Positions 45,201 to 54,339 of a stretch of 64,000 bases of DNA are shown here, piece by piece (within the stretch, counting starts at the first letter, position 1; the number at the start of each line of letters is the position of its first letter). The notes under the pieces are model-generated. The model saw only the letters and a list, made by a program, of their open reading frames with translations, searched no databases and had not been told where the DNA came from. Origin of the DNA: CADEGL01 sp050180485 (GTDB lineage: Bacteria; Pseudomonadota; Alphaproteobacteria; CADEGL01); the NCBI GenBank assembly GCA_050180485.1, contig JBFXED010000017.1, positions 1 to 64,000 of the forward strand, given 5' to 3'. The position numbers and the translations under genes were made by a program.

Positions 45201-46244
45201 CTAACGGCTGGGTGCGGGAACGTCGCGCGGCGGCGCGCCCAGGCGGAAGCCCTGGGGCAGCGGATCCTCCGGGTCCAGGATGAACTGGTGGAAGCCGGTC
45301 AGGTAGGCGCGGCCGGCCACGCGCGGGCGGACATAGGTGATGTCGCCGCGTTTTTCCGCCGACACGGGCGTACCCGAGAAATACGTGCCCAGCACGCCCT
45401 CGAACTTGAGGGTCTTTCCCAATGGCAGCTTGCCTTCGGTGTGGAGCAAGGCCACGCGCGCGCTGGTGCCCGTGCCGCAAGGGCTACGGTCGAGGCCGCC
45501 TGGCGGCGCCACGATGGTCTGCTTCACATCGCCCGCCGTCGTCTTCGTCGAGGTATAGAGCGTCTGATAGCAGCGGTTGATGTCGGGCCTCTGCGGGTGC
45601 TGGATCTTCAGCTGCGCGTTCACGGCGGGCATGATCCGGTTGGCCATCGCTGCCAGCGGCGCCTCGTGCGCGGGGCCGAGCGTGAGGCCGAGTGCATCGG
45701 CATCAATGAACGCGTAGAAATCGCCGCCATAGGCCACATCGATCGTCATCTTGCCCACGCCTTCGACCTCGATCGGCACGCGATGGTGCAACACGAAGCT
45801 TTCCACGTTGACGAAGCTGGCCGCGCCGACCTTGCCGTCCTTCACGTCGACCTCGCACACCACCATGCCGGCCGGTGTGTCCAGGCGGACCGTCGTCTTG
45901 GGCTCGACCACCTTCACCATGCCGGTCGCAACCACCGTGGTGGCCGTGCCGATGATGCAGTGGCCGCACATGGGCACGTATTCATCCTGCTCCATGATGA
46001 CGACGGAGAAATCGGCATCCGGCACGCAGGGCGGGATCAAAAGGACCGAACACATCATGCCGTGGCCGCGCGGCTCGAAGTTGAGCATGCGCCTGAGCCC
46101 GTCATCGTACTTCCAAAGCCACTCGCGCTTGTCGAGCAGGGTCTTGCCGGGCGGGATCGGATAGCCGCCCGTGATCACGCGGGTCGAATTGCCCTCGGTG
46201 TGCGAATCGACCGTCTGGATGGTGCGCCGGAAACTGCTGCTCAT
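45201..46244 (-). CDS. Proline racemase family enzyme, Cys/Cys type (hydroxyproline 2-epimerase-like)
   Basis: A 347-residue enzyme with both catalytic Cys: VPMCGHCIIGTA near 90 and DRSPCGTGTSAR near 252. HTEGNSTRVITGGYP at the N-terminus is typical. A Cys/Cys pair supports proline racemase or 4-hydroxyproline 2-epimerase activity. GGGGGAGAGG precedes ATG 46244. It is co-directional with the GFA gene and divergent from the SDR at 46359. Confidence 0.92.
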   Translation of the reverse strand: MSSSFRRTIQTVDSHTEGNSTRVITGGYPIPPGKTLLDKREWLWKYDDGLRRMLNFEPRGHGMMCSVLLIPPCVPDADFSVVIMEQDEYVPMCGHCIIGTATTVVATGMVKVVEPKTTVRLDTPAGMVVCEVDVKDGKVGAASFVNVESFVLHHRVPIEVEGVGKMTIDVAYGGDFYAFIDADALGLTLGPAHEAPLAAMANRIMPAVNAQLKIQHPQRPDINRCYQTLYTSTKTTAGDVKQTIVAPPGGLDRSPCGTGTSARVALLHTEGKLPLGKTLKFEGVLGTYFSGTPVSAEKRGDITYVRPRVAGRAYLTGFHQFILDPEDPLPQGFRLGAPPRDVPAPSR

Positions 46245-46358
46245 GCCCCTCTCCCCCAAAGGAAAACTCGGCGTGGTGCGTCCCTCTTAGCTTGTGTAAC
46301 CTTTCGGCGCGCGTCGATCCAGCGCCAGGGAGAGGCCGCCATCGGCGGAGGGGGAAAC

Positions 46359-47126
46359 GTGGCTAAATCCAAGCAGAAGTTGAAATCCGTCCTGATCACG
46401 GGCTCGGGCAGCGGCATCGGCGCGGCCATCGCGCGGCGCCTCGCGGCACCCGGCGTGGGCATGGTGATTCACGCCTACAAGAACCGCAAAGGCTGTGAGC
46501 GCGTGGCCGCCGAGGTGCGCAAGAAAGGCGCCCAAGCCGTGGTGAAATTGGCCGACCTGTCGGATCCGAAGGCCGCCAGCGGTCTGGTCGACGCCACCGT
46601 GAAGGAATATGGCGGTCTCGACGTACTGGTCGCCAACGCGGGCTTTCCTGACTTGCGGATATGGGGCGATCTGGACCGCAAGGGCCTCGACTACTGCTTC
46701 AAGGTCATCACGGGCGGGCTATTCGAGATGGCCACCCGCGCCATGCCGCATCTGAAGAAGGCCGGCGCGCGCGGGCGCGTGGTGACCATCAGCACGCTGA
46801 ACGCCCATGTCTTCCGTTCGACCTACCCGATCTATCCGGGTTCGGCCGCGGCCAAAGCGGGGTTGGAGGCGTTGACCCACACCTTCGCGGTGCAGATGGC
46901 GCCCCACAAGGTGACGGTCAATTGCGTGGCGCCCGGCATCATCGAAAAGGACGCCGACACGATCCAGTTCTACACCGATGCCCAGTGGGCACCCCTGGTC
47001 GCCAACGTGCCGCTGAAGCGCCTGGGCAAGCAGGACGAGGTGGCCGCGATGGTGGCGTTCCTGTGCAGCCCGGACGCGTCCTACGTCACCAATCAGGTGA
47101 TCCACGTCAACGGCGGCATTTGCTGA
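46359..47126 (+). CDS. SDR-family protein lacking the usual catalytic Tyr
   Basis: A 255-residue SDR. The cofactor motif ITGSGSGIG near 13 and VANAG near 92 are intact and Ser is present in TISTLNAHV. At the YxxxK position the sequence reads GSAAAKAGLEAL, so Ser replaces the catalytic Tyr while Lys is kept; a Tyr lies three residues earlier. Start GTG 46359 has GGAGGGGG upstream. It precedes the MFS cluster by 50 bases and may share its transcript. Confidence 0.85.
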   Translation: MAKSKQKLKSVLITGSGSGIGAAIARRLAAPGVGMVIHAYKNRKGCERVAAEVRKKGAQAVVKLADLSDPKAASGLVDATVKEYGGLDVLVANAGFPDLRIWGDLDRKGLDYCFKVITGGLFEMATRAMPHLKKAGARGRVVTISTLNAHVFRSTYPIYPGSAAAKAGLEALTHTFAVQMAPHKVTVNCVAPGIIEKDADTIQFYTDAQWAPLVANVPLKRLGKQDEVAAMVAFLCSPDASYVTNQVIHVNGGIC

Positions 47127-47176
47127 ACGAAGTATAAGACGTCCATGGCCGCTCGTCGCACCGGGCTTCGAAGTCG

Positions 47177-48712
47177 ATGACGCAGGCTGCGGTCCCGGCG
47201 CCTCGCGCCTCGCTCCGCGGTATCGCCGTCATGGTGTCGGTGATCCTGGCCGGCACGGTTTACGAGATCAACATCACCATCGCCACGGTGGCCCTGCCGC
47301 ATATGCAGGGCACCTTCGCCGCCACCCACGACCAGATCTCCTGGGTTGTCACCTCGTTCGTGCTGGGCATGACCATGGTGCTGGCCTGTTCGGGCTGGCT
47401 CGCGGACCGCTTCGGCCGCAAGCGCGTGTTCCTGGTCGGCACGATCGGCTTCACGCTGGCGTCCCTTCTGTGCGGCACGGCGACGTCGGTGGAGGAAGCC
47501 GTTCTGTGGCGCCTTCTGCAAGGCGGCTTCGGCGCGCCCTTGATGCCGATCTCCCAAGCCATGACGCTGGACGCCTTCCCCAAGGAACAGCACGGCACGG
47601 CCAACACGATCTGGGGCATCGCCACCATGATCGGCCCGGCCATGGGACCGACCATCGGCGGCCTCTTGGTCGAACACCATTCTTGGCCCTGGACCTTCTA
47701 TTTCGGCGTTCCATTCGGCGCGGTCGCGGCGCTCGGCGTCTGGTTGCTGGTGCGCGAGGAGCCGCATCGCGCCGACCGGCCCATGGATTGGCTCGGCTTC
47801 GCCACCCTGATCATCGTGGTGGGCATGCTCCAGTTCATCCTGAACCGCGGTGAGCGTCTCGATTGGTTCGAATCGACGGAAATCATCGTCGCGACGGCCC
47901 TGACCGCCGCGTCCCTCTACGTTTTCGTCGTCCACAGCGCGCTGGTCCGGCACCCCTTCCTCGAACCGGCCATGTTTCGGGACCGCAATTTCGTGATCGG
48001 ACTTTCCCTCACGTTCGTCTGGGGCTTCGTCCTGCACGGCAACATCGTGCTGGTTTCTCTGATGCTGCAGGAGTTACGCGGCTTCCCCGTCGTCACGTTG
48101 GGGATGGTCATGTCGCCGCGCGGTATCGGCGTCATGGCCGGCATGGTGATCGGCAATTTCCTGCTCAAGCGCATGGACCCGCGCCTGATCCTGGCCGGCG
48201 GCTTCGGCATGATCGCCACGTCCTCCTGGGCCATGTCTGGCTGGACCAACGATGTCGAGGGAATCGACGTGCTGTGGACCGGCTTCCTGCAGGGCACGGG
48301 GACCGGCATGGGCTTCATTCCGCTCTTCGCCATGATGTTCGCGACGCTGGACGGACGGCATCGAACCGAGGGCATCACGATGTTCAATCTGGTGCTTTTC
48401 ACGGGCATCAGTTGCGGCATCGCGGTGGCGGTCAGCGTGCTAACCCGCAGTGCCAACATTAATCACGCCACGCTGGTCGAACATATCTCGCGCTATAACG
48501 ACCTGCTGAGCCAGCCGCGCGCGGCGGGCGCGTGGGACATGGTCACGCGAGGCGGCCTGGCTTCGATCGAGGCGGAGGTGACGCGCCAGGCCACGATGAT
48601 CGGCTACCTCAACAACTTCACCTTCATCGCCATCCTTTCCGCGACGGCGATTCCCTTCGTCTTGCTGTTCCGGCGTCCCCGCGATGGCGCGACTGCCGCG
48701 GGGATGCACTAA
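47177..48712 (+). CDS. MFS transporter, DHA2 (14-TM, EmrB-like), copy 1
   Basis: A 511-residue drug:H+ antiporter-2 type transporter with 14 apparent membrane segments. LPHMQGTFAATHDQISWVVT near residue 36 is shared by all four copies, motif A is GWLADRFGRKRVF near 75 and motif C-like GPAMGPTIGG near 154. The C-terminus carries a periplasmic-type loop (VEHISRYNDLLSQ). EmrB proteins normally pair with an HlyD adaptor, which is missing here. First of four consecutive homologues. Confidence 0.92.
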   Translation: MTQAAVPAPRASLRGIAVMVSVILAGTVYEINITIATVALPHMQGTFAATHDQISWVVTSFVLGMTMVLACSGWLADRFGRKRVFLVGTIGFTLASLLCGTATSVEEAVLWRLLQGGFGAPLMPISQAMTLDAFPKEQHGTANTIWGIATMIGPAMGPTIGGLLVEHHSWPWTFYFGVPFGAVAALGVWLLVREEPHRADRPMDWLGFATLIIVVGMLQFILNRGERLDWFESTEIIVATALTAASLYVFVVHSALVRHPFLEPAMFRDRNFVIGLSLTFVWGFVLHGNIVLVSLMLQELRGFPVVTLGMVMSPRGIGVMAGMVIGNFLLKRMDPRLILAGGFGMIATSSWAMSGWTNDVEGIDVLWTGFLQGTGTGMGFIPLFAMMFATLDGRHRTEGITMFNLVLFTGISCGIAVAVSVLTRSANINHATLVEHISRYNDLLSQPRAAGAWDMVTRGGLASIEAEVTRQATMIGYLNNFTFIAILSATAIPFVLLFRRPRDGATAAGMH

Positions 48713-48714
48713 GC

Positions 48715-50265
48715 ATGAGCCTCGAAGCCATCAAGCTCCGGGGAGCGGCACGCGGAGAATCGTTCCAGCGGACGATGATCATGGCCACCTGCATGCTGGC
48801 GGCCAGCATCTATTCGATGAACTTGACCATCGTCGCGATTTCCCTGCCCCACATGCAGGGCACGTTCTCGGCCACCCCCGATCAAATCTCGTGGGTGGTC
48901 ACGGGCTTCATCCTGGGTCTGACCATGATGATCGCCTGTATCGGCTGGATCGCCGACCAACTTGGGCGCAAGAAAGTCTACCTGACCTGCATGGTCGCCT
49001 TCGTCTTCGCCTCGGTCATGTGCGGCAACGCCCATACGTTGGAAGAAGAGGTGCTGTGGCGGTTCCTGCAGGGCGTGTCGGGCGCGGGTATCCTGCCCCT
49101 GTCCCAATCGATCATCCTGGATGTCTACCCGCGCGAGCAGCACAGTCGCGTGTTGGGCATCTGGGGCTTGGGCAACATGGCGGGGCCGATCATCGCGCCG
49201 CCCATCGGCGGAATGATCACCGAGGCCTATAGCTGGCACAACGTCTTCGACATCAACATCCCGGCCGGCCTTCTGGCGCTGCTAGGCGCGGTTCTGTTCG
49301 TGCCTTCGACGCCACCGGCGCGGCGCGAGCTGGACATCGTGGGTGTCGTAACACTCGTCAGCGGCTTGGGCCTGATCCAGCTCATGGTCAATCGGGGCGC
49401 GCGGCAGGACTGGTTTGAATCGACCGAGATCATCCTGGAATTGGTCGCGGGTCTGGCGCTGATCTACGTCTTCATCATCCATATTCTCACGACGCGAAAG
49501 CCGTTCCTGAACCCGGAAATCTTCCGCGACAGGAACTATGCGGTCGGGATCATTCTGATCACCTCGTTCGGCGTCTTCTCGTTCTTGCCAGTCGTCATGC
49601 TGCCGCTGTTCATGCGCAACTTGATGGATTACCCCGTCCAGATCATTGGCATCCTGCTGGTGCCACGCGCGCTCGGCGTCGTGATCGGCAACCTGACGGT
49701 CTCGCGCCTGGTGCGCTTCATAGACCCGCGCCACCTGATCACGCTCGGACTGATCTGCACGATGTATTCCTCGTGGCACGTTTCGACCTGGACGCTGGAT
49801 GTGAGCGTTTGGGAGATCGCGGTCAACGGTGTGTTCCAGGGCCTTGGCAACGGGCTGATCTATGTCACCGTCAATACGCTGACGTTCTACGATCTGCCGC
49901 CCAAGCACCGCTCCCAGGCCGTGCCGCTGTTCTATTTGACCTTCAACATCGCGGCCAGCATCGGTATCGCGGGCTTCATCACCTATTGGGTGCAAAGTAC
50001 CCAGGTAAACCATGCCGTTCTGACGGAGCATATCTCGCCCTTCAACGAACTGCTGCGCGACGGATTCATGCTCCGTGATCGGGAACTGCGCGCGGCGCGC
50101 GCGGCGGCGTTGAACCAGGAGATCACCCGTCAGGCGTCATTGATCGGCTTCGAAATATCCTTCCAGCTTGTCACCTTCGTTGCGTTCGCGACGATTCCGT
50201 TCGTGTACCTGATGCGCAATCCGTGGGCCAAGAAGCCGCCGGCGCCGAAAGGCGGCACGGGATGA
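48715..50265 (+). CDS. MFS transporter, DHA2, copy 2
   Basis: A 516-residue homologue. Shared block LPHMQGTFSATPDQISWVVT; motif A GWIADQLGRKKVY; GPIIAPPIGG near 160. It starts two bases after copy 1 and ends in an ATGA overlap with copy 3. Copies 2 and 3 look closest to each other. Substrate unknown. Confidence 0.92.
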   Translation: MSLEAIKLRGAARGESFQRTMIMATCMLAASIYSMNLTIVAISLPHMQGTFSATPDQISWVVTGFILGLTMMIACIGWIADQLGRKKVYLTCMVAFVFASVMCGNAHTLEEEVLWRFLQGVSGAGILPLSQSIILDVYPREQHSRVLGIWGLGNMAGPIIAPPIGGMITEAYSWHNVFDINIPAGLLALLGAVLFVPSTPPARRELDIVGVVTLVSGLGLIQLMVNRGARQDWFESTEIILELVAGLALIYVFIIHILTTRKPFLNPEIFRDRNYAVGIILITSFGVFSFLPVVMLPLFMRNLMDYPVQIIGILLVPRALGVVIGNLTVSRLVRFIDPRHLITLGLICTMYSSWHVSTWTLDVSVWEIAVNGVFQGLGNGLIYVTVNTLTFYDLPPKHRSQAVPLFYLTFNIAASIGIAGFITYWVQSTQVNHAVLTEHISPFNELLRDGFMLRDRELRAARAAALNQEITRQASLIGFEISFQLVTFVAFATIPFVYLMRNPWAKKPPAPKGGTG

Positions 50266-51770
50266 CCGCCATCGCCGCCAGCACCGGGGGCGTCACGCGC
50301 CATCGCTCGGCAATCATGATGGTCACCATGATCGCGGCCAGCATCTATTCGCTGAACCTGACCATCGTCTCCATCTCCCTGCCCCACATGCAGGGCACAT
50401 TCTCGGCGACGCCCGACCAGATCGCCTGGGTCGTCACGGCTTTCATCGTCGGCATGACGACGATGATCGTCTGCACGGGCTGGCTCAGCGCGCGCTTCGG
50501 CCGCAAGCGACTGTTTACGTTGTCCCTAATCGTTTTCACCTTGGCGTCGCTGATGTGCGGCAATGTCCACACGCTGGAAGGCGAAGTAATGTGGCGTTTT
50601 CTCCAAGGCGTGGCGGGCGCCTCGATCATTCCACTATCCCAGGCCATCGCGGTCAGTGCCTATCCGGCCGACCAGCAGGGCAGAGCCATCGGCGTCTGGG
50701 GTATCGGCAACATGATCGGCCCGATCATCGCGCCGCCCATCGGCGGCTATCTGACCGAACTCTATGGCTGGCCGACCGTGTTCTACATCAACCTGCCGCT
50801 CGGCTTGCTGGCCGTGGTAGGCGCGATCCTGTTCGTGCCCCACAACGAACCGGACCGCAGCCGCCGCTTCGACCTGGTGGGCTTCGCGGTCCTGGTCACC
50901 TCGGTCGTCTCGCTCCAGCTCATGCTCAACCGCGGCACGCGGCTGGATTGGTTCGACGCCACCGAGATCATTGTCGAGGCCGCGCTGGCCGCTTTGTTCT
51001 TCTACATCTTCCTGGTCCATGCCTTCACCGCGCGGAACCCGATCCTGCGGCCGGAAATGTTCAGGGACCGCAACTATGCGGGCTGCCTCCTGGTCGCCTT
51101 CGGCTTTGGCATGCAGGTGTTCCTGCCGACCATCCTGCTGCCGCTGATGCTCAAGAACCTGCGCGGCTATCCGATCGAGATGATCGGCCTTCTGCTCGCG
51201 CCGCGCGCGGTTGGCGTGCTGGCCGGCAACCTTGTCGCGGGCTACCTCACCTCGCGCTTTCAGCCGAAATACCTGGCCGTCATCGGCTTCACCGGCGTCT
51301 CGGCATCGGCCTGGTTCATGTCGCGCTGGACGCTCGATGTCGGCCCATGGGACGTGGCGTGGACCGGGATCATGCAGGGATTCTTCTCATCCCTCATCTT
51401 CGTGCCGGTGGCGTCCCACGCCTTCTCGACCTTGTCCTTGCGCTACCGCGAGGAGGCCATCCCGGTCTTCTATCTGATCCTCAATCTGGGTGGCAGCCTG
51501 GGCATCGCGGGCATCATCACCTACTGGACCTCCAGCACCCAACTCAACCACGCGGTGCTCGCGGAACATGTTTCGATCTTCAACCCCATGTACCGGTTCC
51601 TGCCGGACGCGTGGAATCCCGAACGGAGTCCCACCGCCGCCGCGCTCGATCTCGAGATCATGCGGCAGGCGTCGATGATCGCCTACAACGACTGTTTCAC
51701 CATGATCATGCTGATCACCCTTCTGTCCGCGCCCGCCGCGCTGTTGATACGGCGCCGCGCGCGGACGTGA
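50262..51770 (+). CDS. MFS transporter, DHA2, copy 3
   Basis: A 502-residue homologue with LPHMQGTFSATPDQIAWVVT, motif A GWLSARFGRKRLF and GPIIAPPIGGYL. The start overlaps the stop of copy 2 by four bases, and its own stop overlaps the GTG of copy 4 by four bases. This tight coupling predicts equal synthesis of the four proteins. Confidence 0.92.
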   Translation: MTAIAASTGGVTRHRSAIMMVTMIAASIYSLNLTIVSISLPHMQGTFSATPDQIAWVVTAFIVGMTTMIVCTGWLSARFGRKRLFTLSLIVFTLASLMCGNVHTLEGEVMWRFLQGVAGASIIPLSQAIAVSAYPADQQGRAIGVWGIGNMIGPIIAPPIGGYLTELYGWPTVFYINLPLGLLAVVGAILFVPHNEPDRSRRFDLVGFAVLVTSVVSLQLMLNRGTRLDWFDATEIIVEAALAALFFYIFLVHAFTARNPILRPEMFRDRNYAGCLLVAFGFGMQVFLPTILLPLMLKNLRGYPIEMIGLLLAPRAVGVLAGNLVAGYLTSRFQPKYLAVIGFTGVSASAWFMSRWTLDVGPWDVAWTGIMQGFFSSLIFVPVASHAFSTLSLRYREEAIPVFYLILNLGGSLGIAGIITYWTSSTQLNHAVLAEHVSIFNPMYRFLPDAWNPERSPTAAALDLEIMRQASMIAYNDCFTMIMLITLLSAPAALLIRRRART

Positions 51771-53305
51771 GCGACACGCTCCACCAAGCGCTCTACGCAT
51801 CGCCGCTCAAGCGGTGGCTGGTGATCCTGTCGGTGATGATCCCGTCCGCGGTCTATGTCCTGGACCTCACCGTCGTGACCGTGGCCCTCCCCCACATGCA
51901 GGGCACGTTCTCCGCGACCTACGACCAGATCTCCTGGGTGGTCACCTCCTACATCGTAGGCGGCACCATCGTGACCGGCTGCTCGGGCTGGGCCAGCACG
52001 CGCTTCGGCCGTAAGGAGGTGTTCTTTGTCTCCTGCGCGGCCTTCACCGCAGCCTCGATCTTCTGCGGCATGGCGACGACACTCGAATCCGAGGTCGCGT
52101 GGCGCGCGCTGCAGGGCTTCTTCGGCGCACCGATCCTGCCGCTCTCGCAAGCCGTGATGCTCGATCTCTACCCGAAGGAGCGGCACGGCACGGCCAACTC
52201 GATCTGGGGCATGGGCATTCTGCTGGGCCCCGTGCTGGGTCCCACCATCGGCGGCTACATGACCGAGGAATACAGCTGGCCCTGGGCGTTCTACGTCAAC
52301 GTGCCGTTCATGCTTCCGCCGCTGCTCGGCATCCTTCTGTTCGTGCCGCGCACGGCGCGCAACGCCGGGCACGGTCTCGACTGGTTCGGCTTCATCGCGC
52401 TCTGCGTCGGTATGGGAGCGCTGCAACTTATGCTCAACCGCGGCGAGCGGCAGGATTGGTTCGCCTCGCCCGAGATCATCCTCGAGGCCGTGCTGGCCGT
52501 GATTGCACTCTACGTGTTCGTCGTCCACATCCTCACCGGGCGCAAACCGTTCGTTCCGCCGGCCATCTTCGCCAATTGGAACTACAGCCTGGGGCTGTTT
52601 TTCGTGATCATCTTCGCCTTCGTGCTGCAATCGCCCATCGTGCTTCTGTCGCTGTTCTTCCAGGATTTGGGCGGCTATCCGGTGATGACGGTCGGTCTGT
52701 TGCTGACGCCGCGCGGCCTCGGCGCCTTCACCTCGATGTTCCTGGGCGGTCTCCTGATCGCGCGCATGGACCCGCGGCTCGTGATGGCCGCGGGCTTCGT
52801 CGCCTTCGGCTTGTCGGCTTATCTGATCGCGGGCTGGACGACCGAGGTCAGCGCCTGGCAGGTGGCCTGGACGGGCATCCTTCAGGGCTTCGGTTCCGGC
52901 CTCGTCTGGGTGCCGATGGGCACCTTGGCCGTGGCCACGCTCACTCCGCGCCTGCGCGACGAATCCTTGGCGTTCTTCCACATGATGTTCAACGTGGGCG
53001 CCAGCCTCGGGATCATCACCATGATCAACCTGGCGCTGCGCACCTCGGTGTCGATGCACGCCTCACTGACCGAATACGTCACGCGCTTCAACCAGGTCTT
53101 CAAGGGCGCCGTGTTGCCCAATTTGTGGAGCTTCAGCTCACCCTCGGGCCTGGCGACGCTCAACCTGGAGATCACACGGCAGTCCGGCATCGTGGGCTAC
53201 AACAACTGCTTCTATGCCATCGCGGCCATCTCTGTGGCCGCGATTCCGCTGTGTTTCCTGCTGCGCCGCGGCGCCGGCGGCCAGGGAGTCGGGCACGTCG
53301 GCTAG
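51767..53305 (+). CDS. MFS transporter, DHA2, copy 4
   Basis: A 512-residue homologue starting at GTG 51767. LPHMQGTFSATYDQISWVVT, motif A GWASTRFGRKEVF and GPVLGPTIGGYM are present; the last resembles copy 1 more than copies 2 and 3. The frame is open for over a kilobase upstream inside copy 3, but only as a GC-rich shadow. Last gene of the MFS run, 73 bases before the class IV aminotransferase. Confidence 0.92.
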   Translation: MSDTLHQALYASPLKRWLVILSVMIPSAVYVLDLTVVTVALPHMQGTFSATYDQISWVVTSYIVGGTIVTGCSGWASTRFGRKEVFFVSCAAFTAASIFCGMATTLESEVAWRALQGFFGAPILPLSQAVMLDLYPKERHGTANSIWGMGILLGPVLGPTIGGYMTEEYSWPWAFYVNVPFMLPPLLGILLFVPRTARNAGHGLDWFGFIALCVGMGALQLMLNRGERQDWFASPEIILEAVLAVIALYVFVVHILTGRKPFVPPAIFANWNYSLGLFFVIIFAFVLQSPIVLLSLFFQDLGGYPVMTVGLLLTPRGLGAFTSMFLGGLLIARMDPRLVMAAGFVAFGLSAYLIAGWTTEVSAWQVAWTGILQGFGSGLVWVPMGTLAVATLTPRLRDESLAFFHMMFNVGASLGIITMINLALRTSVSMHASLTEYVTRFNQVFKGAVLPNLWSFSSPSGLATLNLEITRQSGIVGYNNCFYAIAAISVAAIPLCFLLRRGAGGQGVGHVG

Positions 53306-53378
53306 TGTTGAGCGGGCCACCCGCCGGCCCTATGATCGGCGCGATTTTCGGCAGCCACCAGCAGCGGGGGAATAGTCC

Positions 53379-54308
53379 GTGGCCCAGCTTTCCAACGAAC
53401 GCGTCGCCTACATCAACGGCAAGATCGTACCGGAGAGCCAGGCTCTGGTTTCCTTCCGCGATCGCAGCTTCACCTATGGCGACGCCGTGTTCGACACCAC
53501 GCGCACCTTCGCCCACAAGATGTTCAAGGTGAAGGAGCATATCGACCGGCTCTACCGCTCGCTGCGCTATGTGCAGATCGATCCGGGCATCTCGCCGTCG
53601 GAGCTCGCGAAGATCAGCGAGGAGGTTTGCGAGCGCAACCTGCACCTGATCGGCAAGGACGACGATTACTGGGTCACTCAGCGCATCTCGCGCGGCGTCG
53701 ACGTGCCGGGCGATGAGTTCACCGCCCACACCGGCCCGACCGTGATCGTGGAATGCCGTCCGCTGCCGTTGAAGGCGCGCGCCAAGCTGTTCCGCGATGG
53801 CATTCGCATCGTGGTGCCCTCCGTACGCCGCGCGCCCGCGCAGTCGTTCAGCCCGCGCGCGAAGAGCCACAACTACCTGAACCTGATCATGGCCGACCTC
53901 GAGGCCCGTTCGCAGGACAAGGAAGCCTGGGCCGTGTTGCTTGACCTCGACGGCAACGTGACCGAGGGCATGGGCAGCAACTACTTCATGGTCCAGGACG
54001 GCCGCCTGATGACGCCACGCGCGAAGAACGTGCTGCCCGGCATCAGCCGTCAGACCGTGATCGACATGGCGGCCAAGCTGGGTATCCCGTTCGAGGAACG
54101 CGACCTCGACCAGTACGACATGTTGACCGCGGACGAGGCGTTCCTGACCTCGACCAGCCTGTGCATTTGCCCGGTCTCGAGCGTCAACGGCGCGAAGGTG
54201 GGCGACGGCAAGGTTCCCGGCCCGATCACCCAGAAGCTCTGCAAGGCTTATTCGGAGTTCGTGAACTTCGACTTCGTGGCCCAGTATCTCAGGCACCTCA
54301 AGGCCTGA
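53379..54308 (+). CDS. Class IV PLP aminotransferase (BCAT/D-amino-acid type)
   Basis: A 309-residue fold-type IV enzyme. AYINGKIVPE and FTYGDAVFDTTRTF at the N-terminus, the Schiff-base Lys in RAKSHNYLNLIMA near 166, GNVTEGMGSNYF near 200 and LPGISRQTV near 229. Motifs fit branched-chain or D-amino-acid aminotransferases. Start GTG 53379. It lies 31 bases ahead of a Liv-type importer, which would supply its substrate. Confidence 0.93.
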   Translation: MAQLSNERVAYINGKIVPESQALVSFRDRSFTYGDAVFDTTRTFAHKMFKVKEHIDRLYRSLRYVQIDPGISPSELAKISEEVCERNLHLIGKDDDYWVTQRISRGVDVPGDEFTAHTGPTVIVECRPLPLKARAKLFRDGIRIVVPSVRRAPAQSFSPRAKSHNYLNLIMADLEARSQDKEAWAVLLDLDGNVTEGMGSNYFMVQDGRLMTPRAKNVLPGISRQTVIDMAAKLGIPFEERDLDQYDMLTADEAFLTSTSLCICPVSSVNGAKVGDGKVPGPITQKLCKAYSEFVNFDFVAQYLRHLKA

Positions 54309-54339
54309 GCCGCGCGCGTATCCGACCAAGGAGACTTCC

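Noticed and set aside
45288..46358. An N-terminal extension of the SDR at 46359
   Set aside because: It is antisense to the proline-racemase-family gene and shows no protein-like motifs.
49282..50031. A 249-codon minus-strand frame inside MFS copy 2
   Set aside because: Antisense to membrane segments; the His/Asp-rich product is typical of hydrophobic genes read backwards.
50555..51766. A long upstream extension of MFS copy 4
   Set aside because: It lies inside MFS copy 3 in another frame, and the family N-terminus begins only at GTG 51767.
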